Shown here: positions 55,868-64,000 of the stretch, in pieces
Numbering within the stretch: position 1 is the stretch's first letter
Layout of the letters: each line of letters opens with the position of its first letter
DNA from: UBA6623 sp965238125
Lineage (GTDB): Bacteria; Acidobacteriota; Terriglobia; Bryobacterales; UBA6623
Assembly (NCBI GenBank): GCA_965238125.1
Contig: OZ250179.1
Location: 6,857,830-6,921,829, forward strand
Direction: 5' to 3'
DNA: 64,000 nt
Position numbers and translations under genes: made by a program
The notes under the pieces: generated by a model
What the model saw: only the letters and a program-made list of their open reading frames with translations
Databases searched by the model: none
Told to the model about the DNA's origin: nothing

Positions 55868-57472
55868 ACGTCTTTTCGCGCTGAACCCTGCACATCACCT
55901 CCGCCGGTAGGCGCCAGGGCTCGTCCGTCCGCTCACAGACGTTGATTGAGCGGACTGAACGGCGCTCCGGCCGACACTGCTCTCTGCGAAACCTTTTTGG
56001 AGCCAAAAACTGTTGATCCTCGCCCGGGCAACGCTACCCACCCGGCACAGGCAGCGCCCAGATCCTATGCAGCATGTCGCCGAACAGCCGCCGGTTCAGA
56101 TGTCCTTCGGCCAACAGCAGCCAATAGTACCGCGCATGCTTGACCAGCCTACCGCCCGTCTTCATCAGCCGCTGTTGCAAGCTCGTCAGCGACCAGCTCT
56201 TGATCCGTTGCGGCAGCCCGAGCCTCCGCCATAGGTTCCCCAGGTTATAGGCCAGCACGCTGAGTTGCAGTCGCACTTCGTTGGCCCGGAACCGATGGCA
56301 TGACAGCCTTGTCCAATGCGTCGCTTGTTTGCCTTCCTTGATCCACTGCTCCGCCGTGCCGCGCTTGTTGTAGAACCGCACCAGCGAGCGGCTCGGCAAG
56401 GCCATGCTCGTGACGATGAAACCGACGCGAGGAAACAACTCACCTTGGTGATGCTCGACCTTCGCAACAACCCGCCGGGACTTCGACCAGCTCGCGGCCT
56501 GATACCGAAAGCTCCTGTAGCGCACCAGGGGCTTTGCGCTCGGCCTGCCCGGCGGACGAAACAGGATATCTTCGATCTCCAGCTCCAGGCTCTTGTTGGC
56601 CGGGATGCGAATCACGTAGTCCACGCCGCGCTCCTCCAACGTCTCGTAAATATCCGGCTTGGCGAAGGCGGCATCGGCCCGGAACGTCACCTGTTTGCCC
56701 TCCGCCTGTTGGCGTTCGATTTCCGGCAGCAGCAGCTCGTCCCAGTCCTCGGCGCTGGACACGTTGCCCGGTCGCAACTTTGCCGCCAAGCAATCGCCGT
56801 GCTGGTTGAACAGCAACAGTGGGTGGTAGCAGACCGACTCGAAGTGGCCGTTGTAGGCGCTGCCTTCCTGCCGGCCGTGGACGGGGCTCTCGGTAGAGTC
56901 CATGTCCAGCACGACGCACTCGGAGTCATCACCGGCCTCGGCTTGCGCGATCAACTCGCGGTTCACCGCCATCAGCCCGATCAGATTCTCGTCGCCGGCG
57001 AGCATGGCGGTCTCGAAGCTCTGCAGCCGGGAGGTCAGCGCCGCGCCGCGATCCCAGTTCTTCTTCGAGCCAATCAGCCGAAAGGTTGGATCGGCGGAGA
57101 CACGAACGGCGTCGTTGAGATCCTCGTAGCCCGCCAAGCGGGAGTAGACCGACTGTCGCAGCAGATCGACGAACGGGAACTTCTTGTTCGAGCCTTGCCG
57201 CGAATCCGTCAGATGCTCGTCTATCAGCTTGCCTAGTCCGAGTCGTTCGTCCAGTTCGCGAATGAGAATCAGCCCGCCATCCGAGGGTGACTCGCGATCC
57301 TTGGAAATCGACCTTGAGAAATCCATTGAAGGTGAGCTGAAACGGTTTGTTTTCTTTTTCACCCATTGGGTGTTGATCTCCTCAGCGCCTTGAGTGCTTT
57401 CAAGCCCGCATAAATAAAGGCGTCCGAGTCCACCCGATGGTTAGCAGAACCGAAACTAAAGTGGAAATCCGG
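55868..57472 (-). mobile_element. IS1380-family insertion sequence, copy C (end-truncated)
   Basis: Matches copy D from the right end (complement of CCCGGATTTCCACTTTAG, ending at 57472) to 55868, where the match stops exactly at the ISKra4 end; the last ~58 bp including the inverted terminus are missing and not found beyond the ISKra4. The right end is joined to the truncated kinase gene. Confidence 0.88.
56034..57366 (-). pseudogene. IS1380 transposase C (1-nt insertion near codon 26)
   Basis: From ATG 57366 the sequence follows copy D (KENKPFQLTFNGFLKVDFQG) until GAGTCACCCTCGG, which has one C more than the GTCACCTCGG of copy D (plus strand GGG at 57285-57287). The frame is lost there; the rest, from SDGGLILIREL to WALPVPGG, is open in another frame. 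Gene length is 1333 bases, one more than the intact 1332. Catalytic blocks VLDMDSTES, FRADAAFAKPDIYE and GTAEQWIKEGKQ are unchanged. Confidence 0.86.
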
Positions 57473-58628
57473 GTCAAAGAGCTGCAAGAAGATAAAAAGC
57501 GAGTCGACCGGTTTCTGCGGGAAGTCAATATCCGTGCCCGGCTGACGCACCCCAACATCGTCGGCTTTTACAACGCCATGCCGCTCGAAGACCAGCTGGT
57601 GATGACCACCGAGTTGGTCGAGGGGCCGACGCTCGAGGATGTCATCGGACGTGGCCCGATTCCGTTGAAAGAGAGCGTCGATTACGTCTGTCAGGCCCTC
57701 TCCGCGCTCGTCTACGCACACGCGCAAGGCGTCTCACCGCGATATCAGGCCTTCGAGCATGATTATCACTTCGTCGGGGAAGCTGCAACTGGGTGATTTC
57801 GGCCTGGCCAAGATGTACGCCGACCCGCAGCTGACCCTACCCGGCACCGTGTTGGGCACGGTGTACTACACGGCGCCCGAGCAGGTCAAGGGAATCACGG
57901 ACCTTGACGAGCGGGTGGACGTCTATTCGATCGGCGTCGTGCTCTATGAGTTGTTGACCGGGCAAAAGCCCTTCGCCTCGAAGAGCCATTTCGAAGTGAC
58001 GCAGGCCCATGTCCAGGCGCAGCCGACGCCCCCGAATGAATTGCAGGACACCTTGTCGAACGACTTGAGCGACGTGGTCGTCAAGGCGCTCGCGAAGGAG
58101 CCCGCGGACCGCTTCGCCTCCGCGATGAGATTCCGCTCGGTGTTGCAGACCGTGCCGCTGACTCTCATCGCGGAACGGGAGCAACAGATTGCGGCGATGG
58201 GTCGCCCGAAGGATCCGCCGCCCCCGCCTCCGCCGCCTCCTGCTCCTCCCGCGGTCTCCGCTGTCGATGAGTCGGAAGCTCTGCCCGTGAAGGAACCCTT
58301 GTCTTTCGGTTCGGCGGCGGCCACTTCCCAGGAATCGCAAGCGCATCGGGAAGCGGACTTATCGGCTCTCCAGACGGGTCTGACTCAGCCACCGGGCCCG
58401 GGGCGCGAAAAACCGCCTACGCCAATGGATCAATCCACCATGCAACTCCAGCAGATGCGCAAGGTGGCTGGAGCCGATGCGTCGCGGAGGCTTCCGGAGC
58501 TCCCCGCGGATCTCGACGATCGGCGTGCCCCGAAGCCTCAAAGTGACACCGACATTCTTCTCATTGCGGCCGTGACGTTCGTGGGCGTCGCGCTGCTGTT
58601 CTTTGCCTTCCTTACGCTGGCGGAGTAG
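57473..58628 (+). pseudogene. Ser/Thr protein kinase remnant, truncated by IS1380 copy C and frameshifted
   Basis: Begins abruptly at the IS1380 end in the kinase N-lobe (FLREVNIRARLTHPNIVGFY), lacking the glycine loop and the ATP-binding Lys. The frame shifts at GGCGTC-TCACCGCGAT, where family spacing suggests two lost bases. The catalytic loop reads HRDIRPSSM instead of HRDIKPSNM, so both the Lys and the metal-binding Asn are replaced. DFGLA and the APE-like APEQVKG follow, then a Pro-rich stretch (nine P) and a C-terminal membrane helix (ILLIAAVTFVGVALLFFAFL). Probably inactive. Confidence 0.85.
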
Positions 58629-58746
58629 AGGGTCGCCGCAACCTGTCGCGCCGGCTCCGTATTTCCAGCCGGACCATCGGGGTCAGTCGCGACCCCTCCC
58701 TTGCGGTCCGGGCTCTGGCGCCGCATAACGCGGGATTGGGCTTGGC

Positions 58747-60688
58747 TTACGCGGGCGAGGGTTCGCCGCCTTCGGATAGGCCCGGCACGCTCGGTCCCGT
58801 TGGCGGCTCGGGGCGCAGCACTTCCTGCTGCGGAGTCGGGGCTTCCTTTTCACCGACCGGACCCGGCACGGCGGGCAGCTCGCGGCCCTCGACGAGCGCC
58901 AGCACATCGTCGCCGTCGATCACCTCGCGCTCGAGCAATGCTTCGGCGATACGAACCAGGGCCTCGGAGTTTTCGGTGATGATCTTCTTGGCTCGGTCGT
59001 AACCGGCCTTCACGAAGTTGCTGACTTCGGCGTCGATGCGAATTGCGGTCGCCTCACTGTAATCGCGATGCTGGGCGATCTCGCGCCCGAGGAAGATCTG
59101 CTCTTCCTTCTTGCCGAAGCTTAGCGGCCCCATCGAGCTCATGCCCCACTCGCAGACCATCTGGCGGGCCATCTCGGTGGCCTGCTCGATGTCGTTGCCG
59201 GCACCGGTTGTCACGTGCTCGAGGAAGAGTTCCTCGGCAATGCGTCCGCCCATCAGAATGGCCAAGCGGCCCTTGAGGAAATCGAGTTCGTAGGTGTGCT
59301 TGTCGATTAGCGGCAACTGCATGGTCACGCCCAACGCGTTTCCGCGCGGGATGATCGTTACTTTGTGCAGCGGGTCCGCATCGCCCACCAACGCCGCTAC
59401 CAGCGCATGGCCGGCTTCGTGATAAGCGGTGTTCTTCTTCTCCTCGTCGGTGAGGATCATCGAACGCCGCTCGGTGCCCATCATGACCTTGTCTTTGGAG
59501 AGCTCGAAATCGTGCATGGTGACGACTTTGCGGTCTTGGCGGGCCGCGAACAAGGCGCTTTCATTCACCATATTGGCCAGGTCGGCGCCCGAGAAACCGG
59601 GCGTCCCGCGCGCCAAAACATGCAGGTCGACATCAGCCGCCAGAGGTACTTTCTTGGTGTGCACGCGCAGAATACCGGCGCGTCCGCGAACGTCGGGACG
59701 GTTGACGACGACGCGGCGGTCGAAACGGCCGGGCCGTAACAGCGCCGGGTCGAGAACGTCGGGGCGATTCGTGGCGGCGATCAGAATGACGCCTTCGTTG
59801 GAGTCGAAGCCGTCCATCTCGACCAGCAACTGGTTCAGAGTCTGTTCGCGCTCGTCGTGGCCCCCGCCCAATCCCGCGCCGCGGTGGCGTCCGACCGCAT
59901 CAATTTCGTCGATGAAGATGATGCAAGGGGCGCTCTTTTGCCCTGCTCGAACAGATCGCGAACGCGGCTGGCTCCGACGCCGACAAACATCTCGACGAAA
60001 TCGGAACCGGAGATCGAGAAGAAGGGGACGCTGGCTTCCCCGGCAATCGCCCTAGCGAGCAAGGTTTTCCCGGTCCCGGGAGGTCCCACCAGCAGGACGC
60101 CCTTGGGAATACGGCCTCCCAGCTTTTGGAATTTCTGCGGTTCGCGGAGGAACTCGATGATCTCCTGGAGCTCTTCCTTGGCCTCCTCGACGCCCGCCAC
60201 ATCCTTGAATGTGATCTTCTTTTGCTGGCTGGTCAGCAGCCGGGCGCGGCTCTTTCCGAAGCTGAGGGCCTTATTGCCGCCCGCCTGCATCTGCCGCATC
60301 ATGAAGATCCAAAAACCGAACAGCAGCAGGAAAGGCGAGGCGTTGATCAGGAAGCTCAGCCAAGCGGGCGTGCTCGATTCCTTGACCTCGATCGTCACGC
60401 CGTTTTCTTGCAGAACGTTGATGATGTCGGGGTAGTCAGAAGGCAGTACGGTCTTGAGCGTCTCGCTGCCCGACCTGAATTTTCCGGCCACCTGAACGGA
60501 ATTGGTGATCGTGACCGACTCCACATTGCCCGATTGCACTCTTTGTAGAATTCCGTAAAGGTGAGGCGCTTCTCTCCGGCGGCGGTGCCTGTCTGGACGA
60601 CCCTCCAGAGCAGGATAGCGGTGCATAACATCACCACCCAGAAAACGGCTGTCTTGACTGTGGAATTCACAGTAATCGTTCCTTTCAC
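58747..60688 (-). CDS. ftsH: ATP-dependent zinc metalloprotease FtsH (two 1-nt deletions in this sequence)
   Basis: Three frames together spell a normal FtsH of 647 residues. Part 1: membrane helix VKTAVFWVVMLCTAILLW and periplasmic start. Part 2 (after a missing G near 60540): second helix, Walker A GPPGTGKT and the SDFVEMFVGVGASRVRDLF pore region. Part 3 (after a missing A near 59937): Walker B IIFIDEIDAVG, SRH region ATNRPDVLDPALLRPGRFDR and zinc motif HEAGH. Both lost bases restore exact family sequence, and no other defect is seen. I therefore treat it as a real gene with sequencing errors. It follows tilS by 43 bases, a common pairing. Confidence 0.88.
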
Positions 60689-60731
60689 CGGAACGCGTTG
60701 CCGCGTCCCCCCGCTTACCCGAACTCGGGCT

Positions 60732-62245
60732 CTAACAACTTAGACGCCCGGCGTCCTCGGACGGATCCAAGAAATCGACTTCGTTGGGCGCCACTTCCTT
60801 GATTTCCAGCAGCACCCGACTGCGTTGTTCCGCGGCGAATCTCGCGGACGGCCCGAAAGTGCGGGCCCAAACAATCTCTTCGCCCTTCGGCTCGTTGCCT
60901 TCCGGTTCCGCCTCGATCCGGGTCCGCTCGGCTCCGACCAGCACCGGCCAACCGCCGCGGCGCCAAACCGCGATTCGCTGCTCGTGGAACAGCGACTTGA
61001 GTTTCTTGGCGCCGGTTCGTCCGGCGGGTTGGTAACGGTCTCCAGGCCGCCAGTTACGCAAACGCAACGGTCGAGGGAGCTTTTCCCAATCGAGCAAGTT
61101 CCGCCACTCACCATTATACGCCTGTTTGGGAGCTAAGTTCTCTCGGTAATACAACTTGAGTATCACTAAGGATGTTCCCCAGGGCCCCGAATAGCGGCCT
61201 GGGGCATCTACGCCCAAGTCATATGCCCCGGCGTCTTCGCCGCTTGGGGCCGTCGCGGGCGAGAGCCGGACCTCTCCAAGCGACCGTTGAGCGTGCAGGC
61301 CGGGCAGATCCAATTGGCCGCCGCCTTGTGCTTCGTCGCTCAGACGGCGAAGAGATTCGACATGGTCGAAGTCGATTCCCCGCAGGTCACCGCGCACCTG
61401 TTCGATGGCATGGCGCAGCAGCCGCCTGGTCGCGGCGAGGGAGAGCGGCCGCAGCGAATCGACCCGGAAGCCGAGCCCGCCGTCGGTAGGGGTCAGGTGA
61501 GTCCGCGCGAGCGCCGGCAGCCTCGTAGCCCAGTCTTCTTCCTCGGCGCGGGACCACTCCGCCATGTTTGCCAAGGTATTGATGACGTTAGGGTTCCAGT
61601 CGCTCTGGAGGTGAGGCAGCAGGTCGTGACGCAAGCGGTTGCGGTCGCGGCCCGGGTCGAGGTTGCTCGAGTCGAGCCTGTAATCGTACCCGTGGCCGGC
61701 AAGATAGGCCATCACGTCTTCTCTTGTGACTTCAAGAAGGGGGCGAACAATGTGTTCCCCCATTACGGGACGAACGCCCGCTAACCCGGCCCCGCCGGAC
61801 CCTCGCAAGATCCGGAAAAGCACGGTTTCGGCCTGGGTCGGAGCGAGTATGGCCGACCGCAATCTTGTCATATCGGCCCTCGTCGACCAAGGACCGAAAG
61901 TATTCATATCGGATCTTGCGGGCGGCTTGTTCGAGATTGTCGCCTGTTCCGGCGGGCTTCCGAAGCCACCGCGACAGACCCTAGATCCGCTTCCAGCCCG
62001 AGCTTGCGCGCCAACTCGGCGACAAATTCGCGGTCCCGGTCTGATTCGGAGTCGCGCAACTGGTGGTCAAGGTGGGCAACGCCCAAGGTGACGCCGAGGC
62101 GGGGACCGAGTTCGCGCAACGCATAAAGCAGCGCCACCGAGTCGGGGCCGCCGGAAACCGCCACGCCCACGCGTTCACCGCGACCCAACATTCCGTACTT
62201 GCTGATCGTGGCTTCGATGCCGCGAATGAAGTTTTCGATTTCCAC
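60732..62245 (-). CDS. tilS: tRNA(Ile)-lysidine synthase TilS (two 1-nt insertions in this sequence)
   Basis: N-type ATP pyrophosphatase that lysidinylates C34 of the AUA-reading tRNA-Ile. The P-loop SGGPDSVALLYAL is at the start, followed by HLDHQLRDSESDRDREFV. The frame is disturbed near 61944 and again at the GACCCAGG stretch near 61825; the short middle piece reads GDNLEQAARKIRYEYFRSLV and KIAVGHTRSD, then QAETVLFRILRGSG resumes. Removing one base at each place gives ~503 residues with intact motifs including the C-terminal TilS domain (RNWRPGDRYQPAGRTGAKKL). Sequencing error is more likely than decay. Confidence 0.87.
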
Positions 62246-62300
62246 GTCGGTTAGGCCACGATGTCATTGTAGCGACGCGCTGTCCGTTCCATCCGTTAAG

Positions 62301-63965
62301 CCCGCATTTTCAATTTGATGTATGAGCTTCAGACCATCCAGCGACCTTCAGCGTCTTTATTGATAGGGGCTAGAGCCCGATAAGGACGCCATGGAGGTCA
62401 ACACCCGATGGGTGAAAAAGAAAACAAGCCGTTTCAGCTCACGTTCAATGGATTTCTCAAAGTCGATTTCCAAGGATCGCGAGTCACCTCGGATGGCGGT
62501 CTGATTCTCGTTCGCGAACTGGATGAACGACTCGGACTCGGGAAGCTGATCGACGAGCATCTCAGCGACTCGCGACAAGGCTTGAACAAGAAGTTCGCGC
62601 TGGCCGATCTGCTGCGGCAGTCGGTCTACAGCCGACTCGCTGGCTACGAGGACCTCAATGACGCCGTTCGAGTATCCGCCGATCCGACCTTTCGCTTGAT
62701 CGGCTCGAAGAGGAACTGGGATCGCGGAGCAGCCTTGACCTCGACGCTGCATGGCTTCGAGACGGAGATGCTGGCGAGCGAAGAGAACTTGCTGGGGCTG
62801 ATGGCAGTGAACCGGGAGCTGGTCGCGCAAGCCGAAGCTCCCGACGGTTCAGACCGCGTGGTGCTCGACATGGACTCCACGGAGAGCCCCGTCCACGGCC
62901 AACAGGAAGGCAGTGCCTACAACGGCCATTTTGAGTCCCTCTGCTATCACCCGCTGTTGCTGTTCAACCAGCACGGCGACTGCCTAGGCGCGAAGCTGCG
63001 TCCCGGCAACGTGCACAGCGCCGAGGACTGGGACGAGCTGCTACTGCCGGAGATCGAACGACAACAGGCGGAGGGCAAACAGGTGACGTTCCGCGCCGAC
63101 GCCGCCTTCGCCAAGCCCGAGATCTACGAGGCGATGGAGGAGCGCGGCGTGGACTACGTGATTCGCATCCCGGCGAACAAGAGCCTGGAGCTGGAGATCG
63201 AGGACATCCTGTTTCGGCCACCGGGCAGGCCGAACGCCAAGCCCCTAGTGCGCTACAAGAGTTTTCGCTATCAGGCCGAGAGCTGGTCGAAGGCAAGGCG
63301 AGTTGTCGCCAAGGTCGAGCATCACCAGGGCGAACTATTCCCGCGCGTCGGATTTGTCGTGACGAGCATGAGCTTGCCGAGCCGCTCGGTCGTGCGGTTC
63401 TACAACAAGCGCGGCACGGCGGAGCAGTGGATCAAAGAGGGCAAACAGGCCACGCACTGGACCCGCTTGTCGTGTCACCGCTTCCGAGCCAACGAGGTAC
63501 GGCTGCAACTCAGCGTGCCGGCCTACAACCTGGGCAACCTGTGGCGGCGGCTAGGGCTGCCGCAGCGAATCAAAAGCTGGTCGCTAACGAGTTTGCAACA
63601 CAGGTTGATGAAGACCGGCGGTCGGCTGGTCAAGCATGCTCGCTACTACTGATTGCTGCTGGCGGAGGGGCATCTGAACCGGCGGCTGTTCGGTGACATG
63701 CTGCATAGGATCTGGGCGCTGCCTGTGCCGGGTGGGTAGCGTTGCCCGGGCGAGGATCAACAGTTTTTGGCTCCAAAAAGGTTTCGCAGGGAGCAGTGTC
63801 GGCCGGAGCGCCGTTCAGTCCGCTCAATCAACGTCTGTGAGCGGACGGACGAGCCCTGGCGCCTACCGGCGGAGGTGATGTGCAGGGTTCAGCGCGAAAA
63901 GACGTGGTATTCGGCGCAGCGGGGGTGTATCCTGTGACCGTGCCAGGGCCAAAATGGAAATCCTG
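62301..63965 (+). mobile_element. IS1380-family insertion sequence, copy D
   Basis: The ends CCCGCATTTTCAATTTG (left) and, inverted, CCAGGATTTCCATTTTGG (right) match in 14 of 18 positions. Length 1665 bp, the only full-length copy apart from A. The last 35 bases of the window after it show nothing. Confidence 0.88.
62408..63739 (+). pseudogene. IS1380 transposase D (nonsense codon near the C-terminus)
   Basis: Intact frame from MGEKENKPFQLTFNGF through all catalytic blocks (VLDMDSTESPVHG; FRADAAFAKPEIYE; RGTAEQWIKEGKQ) to RYY, where TGA (63650-63652) replaces the TGG (Trp) of the other copies. The remaining 28 codons (LLLAEGHLNRRLFGDMLHRI...) are conserved to TAG 63739. The truncated protein is 414 instead of 443 residues, losing the C-terminal helix region; it may be inactive. 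Since the catalytic residues precede the stop, residual activity cannot be excluded. Confidence 0.86.
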
Positions 63966-64000
63966 GTCGAAAACAATACCCATTGTTGCCCCGGAAACGC

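Overview
The window is GC-rich bacterial chromosome from an organism that most resembles an Acidobacteriota (Solibacter/Bryobacter-like). This is inference from gene content: a Ser/Thr kinase fused to a TolB/WD40-type propeller, DUF1549/DUF1553 and DUF1501 secreted proteins, copper type II monooxygenase-like cytochromes, Tat-tagged sugar-phosphate isomerases and oxidoreductases, PQQ-type propellers, and a Tad/Flp pilus. Planctomycetota is the main alternative. No rRNA, tRNA or CRISPR array was recognised.

Layout. 0-5 kb: C-terminus of a GT39-like glycosyltransferase, a Gfo/Idh/MocA oxidoreductase, cdd overlapping a nadD-like gene, a secreted unknown, and cysK with an Rrf2 regulator that has a perfect palindrome just upstream of its start. 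5.4-6.5 kb: an intact IS630 element. 6.5-13.4 kb: DUF1549/1553 + DUF1501 pair, ftsB-like, cutA, a small terminal-inverted-repeat element, patatin. 13.9-18 kb: cpaB-cpaF-tadB-tadC. 18-19.3 kb: a 371-bp inverted-repeat element, the 3' stump of a sigma-54 regulator and a toxin/antitoxin-like pair. 19.3-36.9 kb: mostly housekeeping (Hyi-like isomerase, scpAB, an orphan Flp pilin, a LolCDE-like ABC operon, histone H1-like/TPR protein + yvcK + TIM-barrel protein, yggX, MATE pump, transglutaminase, HNH, comF, dksA, Cu monooxygenase), interrupted by several small mobile elements. 37-45 kb: an accessory island of gene wrecks (PQQ fragment, frameshifted CHRD protein, truncated DUF262-HNH nuclease, internally deleted Tn3 transposase) and two tandem IS1380 copies, one of them split by a second IS630. 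45-54 kb: outer-membrane protein, SGNH hydrolase, FHA-GAF-PP2C phosphatase, Fur-family regulator, PQQ/EF-hand propeller, large kinase. 54-64 kb: an ISKra4-type element, IS1380 copy C, a broken kinase, ftsH and tilS (both carrying 1-nt indels), and IS1380 copy D.

The most striking feature is the mobile-DNA ecology. An ISKra4-like transposon (54.0-55.9 kb) shares its ~23-bp terminal inverted repeats with two short non-coding elements (25.2 and 29.7 kb). Those elements carry a conserved series of perfect hairpins, one of which shows a compensatory base change between copies. A separate REP-like two-hairpin family occurs five times in intergenic DNA, again with paired changes in its main stem. 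Both frameshifting transposases (IS630 and ISKra4) have a run of eight A at the ORF junction. All four IS1380 transposase genes are broken, each by a different lesion.

Caution: ftsH and tilS each carry two single-base indels, mostly at short homopolymers, while their protein sequence in the shifted frames looks perfectly conserved. That pattern fits sequencing or assembly error better than loss of these genes, so other frameshifts reported here need read-level confirmation.
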